45,344 bases of DNA from Micromonospora sp. H61 (lineage in GTDB: Bacteria > Actinomycetota > Actinomycetes > Mycobacteriales > Micromonosporaceae). Numbering within the stretch: the stretch's first letter is position 1; every line of letters begins with the position of its first letter. Of the stretch, positions 32,198 to 41,105 are shown in pieces. Where the stretch lies: positions 1 to 45,344 of the forward strand of contig NZ_JAGPXY010000054.1 in NCBI RefSeq assembly GCF_018070325.1, read 5' to 3'. The notes below the pieces were generated by a model. The model made no database searches. It saw only the letters and a program-made list of their open reading frames with translations, and was not told the DNA's origin. The translations under genes were made by a program, and so were the position numbers.

Positions 32198-32847
32198 AGG
32201 AGTCGACCGTCGTGGGCGAGCAGGGCGATCTGGGTGCGGTTGTCGAGATCCAGCTTGGTCAGGATGTGCGAGACGTGGGCCTTCACCGTCGTCACGCTCA
32301 TCAGCAGCTCGCTGGCGATCTCGGCGTTGGAGCGCCCCTGCGCGATGGCCAGCACGACGTCGCGTTCCCGGGGTGTGAGCACTGCCAACCGCTCGTGCGC
32401 CCGCTCGTAGGACTCGGCCCCCGACGCGACCCGCTGCATGAGGCGGCGCGTCACGCCCGGAGACAGCATCGGGTTGCCGGCCGCCACCGCGCGGACCGCC
32501 TGGCTGATCTGCTCGGGCGGGGTGTCCTTGAGCAGGAAGCCGCTCGCGCCGGCTCGGAGGGCGCGCACCACGTGCTCGTCGGTGTCGAACGTGGTGAGCA
32601 CGATGATCTCGGGCTGCCGGTGGCGGCGGCGCAGGCGCTCGGTGGCGGTGATGCCGTTCACGCCGGGCATCCTGATGTCCATCAGCACCACGTCGGGCAG
32701 GTGCCGATCCACCGCCGTGATCGCCGTGGCGCCGTCGGCGGCCTCGCCCACCACCACGATCCCGTCGGTACCGTCGAGCATCAGCGTGAGCATCCCCCGT
32801 ACGAGAGGATCGTCGTCGACGATGACGACCCGGATCGGACCCGTCAC
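32194..32847 (-). CDS. NarL/LuxR family response regulator (system 2)
   Basis: A 217-residue response regulator: Asp11-Asp13 (VIVDDDPLVRGM), phospho-acceptor Asp57 (VVLMDIRMPG), the TTFDTDEH switch region, Lys107 (GFLLKDTPPEQ) and a C-terminal LuxR helix-turn-helix (LTPRERDVVLAIAQGRSNAE, then LMSVTTVKAHVSHILTKLD). GTG at 32847 overlaps the kinase stop by 4 bp. The pair is similar in build to system 1 but separate in sequence. The target is unknown; the DUF6069 gene divergent from the kinase is the nearest candidate. Confidence 0.95.
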   Translation of the reverse strand: MTGPIRVVIVDDDPLVRGMLTLMLDGTDGIVVVGEAADGATAITAVDRHLPDVVLMDIRMPGVNGITATERLRRRHRQPEIIVLTTFDTDEHVVRALRAGASGFLLKDTPPEQISQAVRAVAAGNPMLSPGVTRRLMQRVASGAESYERAHERLAVLTPRERDVVLAIAQGRSNAEIASELLMSVTTVKAHVSHILTKLDLDNRTQIALLAHDGRLL

Positions 32848-34013
32848 GTCGGCCACGGCAGCCACGCGGTGAGGTGGAACCGGCCCGTGGCGTCGACGTG
32901 GTGGGCGACCCGACCGCCGGTGAGCGCAGCCCGTTCGGCGAGGCCGATCAGGCCGGTACCGGCGCTGACGGTGGCACCGCCGTCGGGCGTGGTCGGGTTG
33001 CTCACCGCGATGCTCAGGCCGGCGCCGGGCGCGCCGCCGAGCACCAGCCGGACCGGCTGACCAGCGGCGTGCTTGCGGGCGTTGGTCAGGGCCTCCTGCG
33101 CGATCCGGTACGCGGTGCGGCCGACCGTCGGGGGGATCTCGACCGGCGGACCGAACGGGTCGTCGACCTCGATCTGTTGCCCGGCGGCCCGCGCCTCGTC
33201 GACCAGGCGCGGCAGGTCGGCGAGGGTCTGCCCGGGTGGTGCGTCGGTCGGCGACTCGGTGTCGTCGCTGCGCAGCAGGGTGATGACCTCGCGCAGCTCG
33301 TCGAGGGCGTGGTGTGCGCTGGCCCGGATCACCCCGGCGGCGGCGCTGAGCCGCTCGGGCGGCGCGTCCGGCCGGTACTCCACCGCGCCGGCAGCCGCCG
33401 CCAGCAGGGACAGCCGGTGGGCCAGCACGTCGTGCATCTCCCGCGCGATCCGGCTGCGCTCCGCCGCCCGCGCCTCGTCGACCCGTCGTTCCTGCTCCTG
33501 CTCGGCCCGTCGGGCCCGGTCCCGCAGCGCCGCCAGCAGGGCGTTGCGGGCCTGCGCCCAGGTGCCCCAGCCGAGCAGGGCCGCGTAGGCGATCATCATC
33601 AGCACCAGCCGCCACCCGTACGGCAGGCTGGGCACCGGCCGCCAGAACGCCTGCACCGCCTCGCCCGCCACGCCGACCGCCGCCACCGCCGCCGCTTGCC
33701 GAAACGGTCGGTTGCGGGCAATGAACAGCACCGCGAAGCTGGCCACCGGCGTGGCCACCGGAGACAGCGCGACGAGCAGGCCAGCCAGCACGCCACCGAT
33801 CTGCGGGCGGCGGACGACCACCGGTACGAGGGCCAGGGCGGCCATCGCCAGCGCGACGTCGACGCCGACCAGGCCGGCGGAGCTGGACCGGGTGGCGGAC
33901 CACAGCATGGTCGCGACGAGGACGCCGATCGCCACGGTCGTCAGGACCACCGGGACGGAACGCCACGTCCGCGGCGGCTTGACCTCGCACGTCGCCGCAT
34001 CCACACGGCGCAC
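32844..34013 (-). CDS. HisKA_3 sensor histidine kinase (system 2)
   Basis: With GTG 34013 as start the protein has 389 residues; an in-frame start at 34124 would add 37 residues and is less likely because it leaves almost no promoter before the divergent gene. Four to five hydrophobic segments occupy the N-terminal third. The phospho-acceptor is His194 (SRIAREMHDVLAHRLS), with AYRIAQEALTNARKHA as N box and TGLIGLAERAAL as G box. The coiled segment before the His (ARRAEQEQERRVDEARAAE) is typical. It overlaps its response regulator by 4 bp. Confidence 0.92.
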   Translation of the reverse strand: MRRVDAATCEVKPPRTWRSVPVVLTTVAIGVLVATMLWSATRSSSAGLVGVDVALAMAALALVPVVVRRPQIGGVLAGLLVALSPVATPVASFAVLFIARNRPFRQAAAVAAVGVAGEAVQAFWRPVPSLPYGWRLVLMMIAYAALLGWGTWAQARNALLAALRDRARRAEQEQERRVDEARAAERSRIAREMHDVLAHRLSLLAAAAGAVEYRPDAPPERLSAAAGVIRASAHHALDELREVITLLRSDDTESPTDAPPGQTLADLPRLVDEARAAGQQIEVDDPFGPPVEIPPTVGRTAYRIAQEALTNARKHAAGQPVRLVLGGAPGAGLSIAVSNPTTPDGGATVSAGTGLIGLAERAALTGGRVAHHVDATGRFHLTAWLPWPT

Positions 34014-34135
34014 GCTACTGGGCTCGCGGCCGGCCGGACCACCTCCTTTGGTAGTACGCCGGGCCGCCAGCGGGCGTACCCGCCGTGGCGCCTGGACCGA
34101 CGCGTCCGGCCCGGTCCGGTCCACAGACTCAGACC

Positions 34136-34537
34136 ATGACGAACAACCTTCTCCTGGGACGGGCCGCGGTGGCGGCCGGCGCGATCATGGTGGCGGTGGT
34201 CGAGTTCGCGCTCCTGCACTCGGCGGCCGGCGTCGACCTGGCGGTCAGGTCCGCGGACTCGACCCGGCAGATCACTGTGGCCGCCGTCATCGTGGCCACC
34301 GCGGTCGCGGCACTGGCCGGCTGGGCGCTGCTCGCGGTGCTGGAACGCCGCACCAACCGCTCCCGCGTCTGGTGGACCTCGATCGCGGTCGCCGTCCTGC
34401 TGCTGTCGCTCGTGGTCGGGCCGCCGAGTGGCGTCGGTGGGGGAGCGAAGGCGACCCTCGCGCTGCTGCACCTGAGCGTCGGCGTCATCCTCATCCTCGG
34501 CCTGCCCCGGTCTCGTCCGGGAGGGGCGAGCCGATGA
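34136..34537 (+). CDS. DUF6069 family membrane protein
   Basis: A 133-residue protein with four membrane segments: RAAVAAGAIMVAVVEFAL, ITVAAVIVATAVAALAGWAL (after an Arg-Gln pair), WWTSIAVAVLLLSLV and LALLHLSVGVILIL. A loop with ADSTRQI, the LERRTNRSRVWW stretch and the PPSGVGGGAK stretch correspond to DUF6069 as I recall it, a four-helix family of unknown function. The ATG at 34136 is divergent from the system-2 kinase, which may regulate it. Confidence 0.75.
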   Translation: MTNNLLLGRAAVAAGAIMVAVVEFALLHSAAGVDLAVRSADSTRQITVAAVIVATAVAALAGWALLAVLERRTNRSRVWWTSIAVAVLLLSLVVGPPSGVGGGAKATLALLHLSVGVILILGLPRSRPGGASR

Positions 34538-34580
34538 GCACGCTGACCGTGCGCAGAGACGTCGACTCCGGGCCAGGTGC

Positions 34581-35423
34581 TCAGACGATGCGACGGAGCA
34601 CCGTCTCCACGGCGTCGATCAGCGGATCCCCCTCGGTCCGTGGGTGCCGGGCGAGACCGACCTCGACGTCCGGCAGGACGGGCAGGGCATCCGTGTCACG
34701 GCAGATCATGACCGGTTCGAGGTTCGCGGGCATGAGCGCCGCCACGCCGAGCCCGGCCCGCACCGCGGCGAGGACCCCGACCAGGCTGTTGCTCTCGAAG
34801 GCCACCCGCCAACGCCGATCGGCACGCTCCAGCGCGTCCAGCACCGACGTACGCCAGGAGCACGGGTTGGAGAAGAGCACCACCGGCAGCGGATCGGCGC
34901 TCACGTCCACACCCTGCCCGGTCGCCCAGACCAGCGGGGCGTGCACCGTCCAGCGCGGCGGCCCGGGAATGTCCGGTACCGCGTCGAGCACGAGTTGGAC
35001 GCGGCCCGCGTCGTAGGCCTCCCGCATGGCGGCGTTGGAGCAGCTGAGCACCTCCAGCGTCGCGCCGGGATGCAGTCGGGCGAGGTCGGCGAGGGCCTGC
35101 GGAAGGTGGGACGCGGCGAGGTCTTCGAGCAACCCGACGCCACAGTGGCCGGTGAGCGCGCGTCCAGTTTCGGCGAGTGCCTGTGCGGAGAGCGAGAGGA
35201 TGCGTTCGGCGTACGGCAGCAGCTCCTCGCCCGTCCGGGTCGGCGAGACACCGGACGACGACCGGTGCAGCAGCGGACGACCGACGACGCTTTCGAGCTT
35301 GCGCAGCTGCTGGCTGAGACCGGGCTGGGTCTGCCCGAGCGCCGTCGCCGCACGGCTGATGCTGCCCTCCCGCACGGCGGCGACGAACGACCGCAGCAGG
35401 GCGGTCTCCAGGTCCCTGGTCAT
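34581..35423 (-). CDS. LysR family transcriptional regulator
   Basis: A 280-residue regulator. The N-terminal winged helix covers ETALLRSFVAAVREGSISRA, then GQTQPGLSQQLRKLESVVG and PLLHRSSSGVSPTRTGEEL, the family standard. The effector-binding domain follows (about 90-275), with LLEDLAASHLPQALADLAR and a final AAVRAGLGVAALMPANL. ATG 35423 is used; a TTG two codons upstream is possible. The start codon is embedded in an inverted repeat (35421-35437), implying autoregulation. It is divergent from the MFS gene at 35496, its likely target. Confidence 0.93.
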   Translation of the reverse strand: MTRDLETALLRSFVAAVREGSISRAATALGQTQPGLSQQLRKLESVVGRPLLHRSSSGVSPTRTGEELLPYAERILSLSAQALAETGRALTGHCGVGLLEDLAASHLPQALADLARLHPGATLEVLSCSNAAMREAYDAGRVQLVLDAVPDIPGPPRWTVHAPLVWATGQGVDVSADPLPVVLFSNPCSWRTSVLDALERADRRWRVAFESNSLVGVLAAVRAGLGVAALMPANLEPVMICRDTDALPVLPDVEVGLARHPRTEGDPLIDAVETVLRRIV

Positions 35424-35437
35424 AAGCAATCATTATG
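35421..35437. promoter_or_regulatory. LysR-box-like inverted repeat overlapping the LysR start codon
   Basis: The sequence cataa-N7-ttatg fits the LysR T-N11-A pattern with dyad symmetry. It lies in the 72-bp divergent gap between the LysR gene and the MFS gene and covers the LysR start, a usual place for autoregulation. Confidence 0.5.
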
Positions 35438-35495
35438 CCAGCCTCAACGAAATGGCCTCTTCTTATGGCGGGCGGGCGGAACTAGCGTCAACCGG

Positions 35496-36674
35496 GTGAC
35501 CAGCTACCGGCAGGTGCTCGCCGTGCCAGGGATGGCACCGCTGCTGGGCGTCTCGTTGCTCGCCCGCACCGCGATAACGGCCGATGTGATGGCGCTGACC
35601 CTCTTCGTCGTCCTCGGCCTGGAACTGAGCTACGCGGCGGCCGGTGGGGTCGCGGCGGCCCTGACCGCCGGAGTGGCGCTGGGCGGGCCACTGCTCGGCC
35701 GCATGATCGACTCACGGGGCCTGCGCCTCGTCCTGCTGGTGACCGTCAGCGCGCAGGTCGTGTTCTGGCTGGGCGTGCCGGTCCTGCCGTACGGGTTCCT
35801 GCTGGTCGCCAGCTTCGTGGCGGGCCTGTTGATGGTGCCGGCCCAGGCGGTGAGCAGACAGGCGATCGCCGCGATGACGACGGGGCAGCAGCGCCGGGCC
35901 GCGTTCGCGCTGGAATCGGTGCAGGGCGAGCTGTCGTACATCGTGGGCCCGGCGGTGGTGATCCTGGGCGCGGCGACGGTGTCCCCCGACGTGGTGGCGT
36001 GGGGGGTCGGTGCCGCGATCCTGGCCGGCGGTGTCGGCATCGCCCTGCTCAACCCACCGATGCGCGCCCAGGACGAGACGGACGCCGCCGCGGCGGAACG
36101 ACCCCCACGCCGGCAGTGGCTGGACGCCAGGATGATCGCCGCGCTGACGATGGCGTTCGGGACGACGACGCTGCTCAGCGGCGTCGCCACGCTGCGGGAG
36201 GCAGGTCAGGTGTCCTGGGCCGCCGTGGTCGTCGTGGTGTTCGGCGTGTCGTCGGTCATCGGCGGGCTGGTCTACGGCGCGCTGACCCGGCCACTGCCCA
36301 CCTGGCTGCTGCTCGCCCTGCTCGGGTTCGTGACGATTCCCGCCGGGCTGGCCCACGACTGGCGGTGGTTGTGTGTGGCCGTCGTCGGCAGCGGACTACT
36401 CACCGCGCCGACCCTTGGCACTGTGGCCGACGTGGTGAGCCGCCTGGCGCCGCCCGGTGTGCGCGGCGAGGTGACGGGTCTGCAATCGTCGGCGCAGAGC
36501 GCCGGTTTCGCGCTCGGAGCCCCGCTCGTCGGCGTGGCGATCGACCTCTCCGTGCCGGCGGGCGGTTTCGCGACGGCCGGCCTTGCCGGCCTCGCCGCCG
36601 CGGGCACCGGATACCTGCTGTCCCGCCGCTCGCCTGCGCGGACGGCGGGAACGAGTACGCCGATCACCGCGTAG
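35496..36674 (+). CDS. MFS transporter, divergent from LysR
   Basis: A 392-residue protein with about twelve hydrophobic segments, beginning VTSYRQVLAVPGMAPLLGVS. Between segments 2 and 3 is GGPLLGRMIDSRGLRLVLL, the MFS motif A (G.L.DR.G.R). The second half starts after a charged central loop (MRAQDETDAAAAERPPRRQ) and has a degenerate second motif A. Short C-terminal tail. The type resembles small DHA-like efflux proteins of actinobacteria; substrate unknown. GTG 35496 is chosen as family start. Confidence 0.9.
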   Translation: MTSYRQVLAVPGMAPLLGVSLLARTAITADVMALTLFVVLGLELSYAAAGGVAAALTAGVALGGPLLGRMIDSRGLRLVLLVTVSAQVVFWLGVPVLPYGFLLVASFVAGLLMVPAQAVSRQAIAAMTTGQQRRAAFALESVQGELSYIVGPAVVILGAATVSPDVVAWGVGAAILAGGVGIALLNPPMRAQDETDAAAAERPPRRQWLDARMIAALTMAFGTTTLLSGVATLREAGQVSWAAVVVVVFGVSSVIGGLVYGALTRPLPTWLLLALLGFVTIPAGLAHDWRWLCVAVVGSGLLTAPTLGTVADVVSRLAPPGVRGEVTGLQSSAQSAGFALGAPLVGVAIDLSVPAGGFATAGLAGLAAAGTGYLLSRRSPARTAGTSTPITA

Positions 36675-36731
36675 ACACGGGTGATGTGGATCGACAGTAG
36701 GAACGCGCTCACGCGCTGCTCGGTTCGTCGG

Positions 36732-37985
36732 TCACGCGCGTCCGCGACAGCCGCCAGGCTTCCCGATCGCAGGCGAGTCGGACCGGCGTATAGCTGGGGG
36801 ACTGGCGACGGTCGGCTCCGGCGCGACGACGCGCCCGCGACGTGCGTCCACGGCGAGCAGCGTGAGGGCGGCCAGCGTCAGCAGTCCGCCCGCGAGCGCC
36901 AGCGGGCGTGCCCCCGAGGTGGGCAGGAGGGCACCGCCGAGCAGTGATCCGCCGGCGATGCCGGCGTTGAAGGCGGTGCTGACACCGGCCGACGCGATGT
37001 CGGTGCTGCCCGGGGCCAGTTGCAGCATCCGGTTCTGCACTGCGGAGCCGAACGCCGCGTACGCGAGGCCGATCCCGGCGAGAAGCGCGACCACGCCCGG
37101 CTTGAGCGCGCCGAGCACGTACAGCCCGAGCAGCGAGGCCGTGCCGATGCCCAGCGGCGTCAGCAGCGAAGCGATCGGTCGGGTGTCCAGCGTCCGGGCC
37201 GCGACCAGGGTGCCGACGACGCCCGCCGCGCCGGAGACGAACAGCAGCGGCGCCAGCACCGCGTCGGCGAAGCCGCTGACGTCGAGCAGGAACGGTGTCA
37301 CGTAGGTCTGCAGGGTCATGAAGCCGCCGATGCCGAGGGCGGTGGCGATCAGCAGTACGGCGAAGCGCCGGCCGTCCGGTGCGCTGCCCCGGGCAGCGCC
37401 GCCGGCGGCCGGAGGATAGGAGGGGAGAAGGAGCAGCACCGCGGCGGCGATCGCCACACCGATCCCGGCCAGCACCGCGAACGCCGCGCGCCAGCCGGCC
37501 TGCTGCCCGAGCCAGGTGCCGAGGGGTACGCCGAGCACCGGGGCGAGCGTCGCCCCGGTCGCGAACAGCGCCACCGCCCGGCCGCGCACCGCGACCGGGA
37601 ACGGCCCGATCACTGTCGCCGTGGCGACGGACCAGAACAGCGCCTGGGCGAGGGCGGTCACCAGGCGGGTGCCGGCCAGCACTGCGTACGTCGGTGCGAG
37701 CGCGGCGGCGGCGTTCGCGGCGGCGAACAGGAGCATCGTGACGCCGAGCAGGTGCCGCCGGGGGACGCGCTGAGTCAGTCGGGTCAGCGGCACGGACGCC
37801 AGCACCACCACGACGGCGTACCCACTGACCAGCAGGCCCACCTGTGAGCGGGACCGGTCCAGATCGGGTGCGATGCGGGTCAGCAGACCGACGGGCAGCA
37901 ACTCGGTCGTGATGAACGCGAACGCGGCGAGGGAGAGCGTGACGAGCACGGCCCTGGCCCTTCGCGGCGACACCTCCGGTGCCAT
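36732..37985 (-). CDS. MFS transporter, DHA1 sugar/drug exporter type
   Basis: A 417-residue protein of twelve membrane segments. The first, LVTLSLAAFAFITTELLPVG, has the TE..PVG pattern of AraJ/YdhP-like exporters. The loop RLTQRVPRRHLLG follows segment 2, and LFATGATLAPVLGVPLGTWL is motif C. It is a third MFS in the window and related in type to the one at 24573. ATG 37985 is preceded by GGGGGGTGG. The C-terminal 40 residues are polar and Pro-rich. There is no adjacent regulator. Confidence 0.92.
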   Translation of the reverse strand: MAPEVSPRRARAVLVTLSLAAFAFITTELLPVGLLTRIAPDLDRSRSQVGLLVSGYAVVVVLASVPLTRLTQRVPRRHLLGVTMLLFAAANAAAALAPTYAVLAGTRLVTALAQALFWSVATATVIGPFPVAVRGRAVALFATGATLAPVLGVPLGTWLGQQAGWRAAFAVLAGIGVAIAAAVLLLLPSYPPAAGGAARGSAPDGRRFAVLLIATALGIGGFMTLQTYVTPFLLDVSGFADAVLAPLLFVSGAAGVVGTLVAARTLDTRPIASLLTPLGIGTASLLGLYVLGALKPGVVALLAGIGLAYAAFGSAVQNRMLQLAPGSTDIASAGVSTAFNAGIAGGSLLGGALLPTSGARPLALAGGLLTLAALTLLAVDARRGRVVAPEPTVASPPAIRRSDSPAIGKPGGCRGRA

Positions 37986-38114
37986 GGTCCACCCCCCATT
38001 CCAGGTGGTCACCGTAGTGGAGGGCACGACTCCCGCTCCGCGCGCGGGCCTCGGCTACCGTCGACCGGATCGGCTGGCCGGGCCGGTCGCCGCGATCGGC
38101 GGCCGGCCCTGTGG

Positions 38115-38984
38115 TCACGATCGCGTCCGGAACGGGGCAAGGACGGCGCGGATCTGATCGGCCGCGCCCCAGTCGTCGTCGAACTGGGCCAGCACGGCGA
38201 GGTGCTGTCGCAGCTGGATGACCGGCATCCGGGCCTCCCAGTCGGCGTCGAGCGAGGTCAGCTCGGCGTAGACCTCGAACATCCGTCGCGCCTCGGGCGG
38301 GGGCGAGGTGGACCACACGTGCGCGAGGTCGACCTCGGCCCAGACGTACGACACGGCCGGGTCGATCAGCGCCGGCTCTCCGTCCGCGGTGGCCAGGACG
38401 TTCTGTGCCCACAGGTCGCCGTGCGTCAGACACGCCGGACGCTCCGGCAGCAGGTCGGGCAGTCGGTAACAGAGCCGTTCCAGCGCCGACCGGTCCTGCG
38501 CGTCGAGCGCCGCCTCGACGCGGGGCTCGTCGAGCCAACGCAGCAGCCGGTGCTCTGCGAAGAAGGCGAAGCCGTCGTCGTTCCACGTGTTGACCTGCCG
38601 GCGACGGCCCAGCCAGTTGTCGTGGTGCCAGCCGAAACGGGGATGGGTCGTGCTCAGGTGCAGGCGGGCGAGCAGGTGTGCGAACTGCTCCCAGAAGGCC
38701 TCGCTGCGTGGCCTCTCGCGCAACACCGACAGCACCAGGACGTCGCGATCCGCCAGGATCACCTCGGGTGTCGCCACACCGCCCAACTCGCGCAGGGCGG
38801 CCAGCCCTTCGGCCTCGGCGACGAAGACGTCGTCGGCCGGCGGGTCGGCGAAGCCCTTGACGAACACCGGTGGGGCGTCCCGGCGGGTGGCGATGCCCGC
38901 GAGCGCCGCGAGCCCGCCGGTCACCGGCTGCACCGAGACGACCTCACGCATGCCGGCCAGGTGCAGACGCTCCAGCAGGGTCAC
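38115..38984 (-). CDS. Fructosamine kinase family protein
   Basis: A 289-residue kinase-fold protein. Visible motifs are PPVFVKGF (ATP-binding Lys), EAEGLAALRELGG.ATPEV, RFGWHHDNWLG (family hallmark), the catalytic loop THGDLWAQN and the metal-binding ALIDPAVSYVWAEVDLA. Fructosamine kinases phosphorylate ketoamines on glycated proteins or small amines and so start deglycation. The GTG start at 38984 gives the usual length. It is divergent from the serine hydrolase across about 100 bp and is not in an operon. Confidence 0.92.
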   Translation of the reverse strand: MTLLERLHLAGMREVVSVQPVTGGLAALAGIATRRDAPPVFVKGFADPPADDVFVAEAEGLAALRELGGVATPEVILADRDVLVLSVLRERPRSEAFWEQFAHLLARLHLSTTHPRFGWHHDNWLGRRRQVNTWNDDGFAFFAEHRLLRWLDEPRVEAALDAQDRSALERLCYRLPDLLPERPACLTHGDLWAQNVLATADGEPALIDPAVSYVWAEVDLAHVWSTSPPPEARRMFEVYAELTSLDADWEARMPVIQLRQHLAVLAQFDDDWGAADQIRAVLAPFRTRS

Positions 38985-39081
38985 GGGACGCTCCTCAGGT
39001 CCGGCGTACGAGGTCGCCCGATCCTATGTGGCTGGTCACGGCTCGCCCCGCCGGTGGTGGGGGTGTTGGACACTGCTGGGC

Positions 39082-40119
39082 ATGGGTGACGTGTCGGTGG
39101 ATCAGCAGCGGCTGGAGCGGATCGTCCGGGAGTTCGGCGCTCGGTGGACGACGGCCGCCGCCGACATCGAGACCTACCAGGCGGCACAGGTCTCCGACGC
39201 CAGTCACCGCGAGGTGGTCGGTCCGCTGCTTGCTGCCAGTGGGGCCAGTGGAGTTGTCCGGGTCGGGGGTCGGGAGGTCGCGGCCTGGGGCGACCCGGAC
39301 GTCCCGGAGATGGCGTTCAGCGTCACCAAGTCGGTCGCGTCGGTGGTGGCCGGCCTGGCCTTCGACGACGGGCTGTTGGTGCCGGACCAACCGGTGCACC
39401 AGGTCGTCGACGTTCCCGAGTTCCGGGGGCCGCACAACGAGCAGATCACCTGGCGTCATCTGTTGCAGCAGTCGAGCCAGTGGGAGGGCGAGCTGTGGGG
39501 TAAGCCGACGGCCGTCGACGCGCAGAGCTTCCGCGAGCGGACCGAGGTGCACGGCACACCCCCGGGCCAGGGGTGGGCGTACAACGACGTACGGATGAAC
39601 CTGCTCGCGTACGCGCTGACGCTGCTGTTTCGCAGGTCGCTGCCGGAGGTGCTGCGGGAGCGGATCATGGACCCGCTGGGCGCCTCCGACCGGTGGTCAT
39701 GGCACGGGTACCGGACGAGCGTCGTCGACCTCGACGGCCGCCGGGTCGAGGTGGTCTCCGGCGGCGCGCACTGGGGCGGGGGACTGATCGTCCCGGCCCG
39801 GGACCTGGCCCTGATCGGGCAACTCTTCCTGGACCGGGGGACCCATGCCGGGACCCGGCTGCTCAGTGCCGAGTGGGTTGACCAGTCCTGGGCCCCGTGC
39901 CCAGTGAAACGGGAGTACGGCTATCTGTGGTGGCTCAACGATGAGCAGGTGCCGTGGCCCGGAGCCCCGACGACCGGCCGCAGCGCCCGGGGCAACGGCG
40001 GACGACACCTGCTGTGGGTCGACCCGGCCCGGGAACTCGTCCTCGCCTCCCACTGGACCGAAGAACCGCTCGATCTGATCCGGGAGGTCTCTCGTACCGT
40101 CACGCGCCCCACCGGCTGA
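39082..40119 (+). CDS. Class C beta-lactamase/serine hydrolase family protein
   Basis: A 345-residue protein with catalytic S-x-x-K at 80-83 (MAFSVTKSVASVVAGLAFDD), the conserved ITWRHLLQQSSQWEG segment, and YNDVRMNLLAYALTLLF that carries the second-motif Tyr167. The third motif is in the HWGGGL region. There is no signal peptide or membrane segment, so this is an intracellular esterase or amidase-like member and not a secreted antibiotic-resistance enzyme. Substrate unknown. ATG 39082 is selected by family start. Confidence 0.9.
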   Translation: MGDVSVDQQRLERIVREFGARWTTAAADIETYQAAQVSDASHREVVGPLLAASGASGVVRVGGREVAAWGDPDVPEMAFSVTKSVASVVAGLAFDDGLLVPDQPVHQVVDVPEFRGPHNEQITWRHLLQQSSQWEGELWGKPTAVDAQSFRERTEVHGTPPGQGWAYNDVRMNLLAYALTLLFRRSLPEVLRERIMDPLGASDRWSWHGYRTSVVDLDGRRVEVVSGGAHWGGGLIVPARDLALIGQLFLDRGTHAGTRLLSAEWVDQSWAPCPVKREYGYLWWLNDEQVPWPGAPTTGRSARGNGGRHLLWVDPARELVLASHWTEEPLDLIREVSRTVTRPTG

Positions 40120-40125
40120 CGGGAG

Positions 40126-40305
40126 TTGATCCACCGGTGGGCGCGGTCGAGGATCGATGTCGTGGATCTGCCTCGGGACCGGGTCTCGCTGCTGGGCGAG
40201 CCGGACCGGCTACCGGGTTGGTTCGTCCGGACCGACGACCAGCCCCACGTGCTCGAACTGCGCCAGGAAGGGGTCACGCAGACCGCGAGGCCAGCAACCG
40301 AGTAA
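40126..40305 (+). other. Short open frame, probable gene remnant
   Basis: A 59-codon frame from TTG 40126 reads LIHRWARSRIDVVDLP, then GEPDRLPGWFVRTDDQPHVL and ELRQEGVTQTARPATE. It looks like real coding sequence (balanced strands, GWFVRTD) but I cannot identify the family, and no proper start codon or ribosome site exists. The remaining space to 40414 shows nothing. Confidence 0.3.
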
Positions 40306-40414
40306 CCGGATGGTGCCGACGGTCCGTGCCCGATCGGCAGGCCGGCCAGTGGCGTTCCCAGGAAGGCCGCTTCGATCTGGTTGAGGTCGTCTCGCACGCC
40401 GACAGCTTTGCCGA

Positions 40415-41005
40415 TCACCCGAAGTGGTCGGCCAGCTTCGTCAGTTTGCTGACGTAGGCCGGCCAGTCGTAGTCGTCGGGGATGTTGGTGTTGGTCCGCC
40501 GGAGGCCGATCGCCGCGTCGTGCTGTTCGCGCATGATGTCGGCGTGCCCGGCGTGCCGGGCGAGATCGCAGGTCACGTGGATGATGATCCGCTGTAGCGT
40601 CACGTCCTGCCGACCTGGCCGCCACCACGGCACCTGCCCCGGCGCGTCGAGCGGTAGCTGGTCGATCGTCTGGTCGGCGAACGCGCCGACCCGGCGATAC
40701 AGGTCGATCAGCCCGTCCTTCGTCTCGTCCTCACTGGCGTACCAGTCTGCCTGCGGGTCCTCGTCGAACGCCGCAATGGGGACCAGTTCGTCGGGCGTCG
40801 GGAATTCACGACCGAAGGTGGGCCCGAAGTAGCCGGCTTCGACATTGAGGCAATGCTTGAGCGCACCCAGCAGGTTGTTGCCGGTCGCCGTGCGGGGCAG
40901 CCTGACCTCCCGTTCGCTGAGCCCGTCGAGCTTCCAGACGAGGTCTTCGCGGTTCTCCCGGAGGTAGTGGTGCAGCGCGGCCTTCGCATCGTTCAGATCA
41001 GCCAT
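40415..41005 (-). CDS. DinB family protein (DUF664-like)
   Basis: A 196-residue four-helix-bundle protein: AKAALHHYLRENREDLVWKL, LPRTATGNNLLGALKHCLNV with the first metal His (LKH), DLYRRVGAFADQTIDQLPLD and HVTCDLARHAGHADIMREQH with the further His ligands, ending DYDWPAYVSKL. DinB/mycothiol-maleylpyruvate isomerase-like proteins bind a metal through three His; many use bacillithiol or mycothiol or act as unknown transferases. ATG 41005. A terminator for the upstream neighbour lies just before its start. Confidence 0.93.
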   Translation of the reverse strand: MADLNDAKAALHHYLRENREDLVWKLDGLSEREVRLPRTATGNNLLGALKHCLNVEAGYFGPTFGREFPTPDELVPIAAFDEDPQADWYASEDETKDGLIDLYRRVGAFADQTIDQLPLDAPGQVPWWRPGRQDVTLQRIIIHVTCDLARHAGHADIMREQHDAAIGLRRTNTNIPDDYDWPAYVSKLTKLADHFG

Positions 41006-41024
41006 GCGGGCCAGTCTTCCCTAT

Positions 41025-41055
41025 CCGCCGGGCCCGGTGGCCCGGGGCCCGGCGG
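41025..41055 (-). terminator. Terminator downstream of hydrolase-CBM2 gene
   Basis: Perfect 11-bp arms ccgccgggccc (41025-41035) and gggcccggcgg (41045-41055) with a 9-base loop, about 50 bases past the stop of the minus-strand hydrolase gene and directly before the DinB gene. Confidence 0.7.
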
Positions 41056-41105
41056 GCCGGTGCCGGGGCACCGGCCCACCGATCGACTCGATCTACCCCG
41101 GGGCG

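Noticed and set aside
39082..40119. Antibiotic-resistance beta-lactamase
   Set aside because: The SxxK motif is present but there is no signal peptide, so a periplasmic or secreted resistance enzyme is unlikely; it fits the broad esterase-like class C group.
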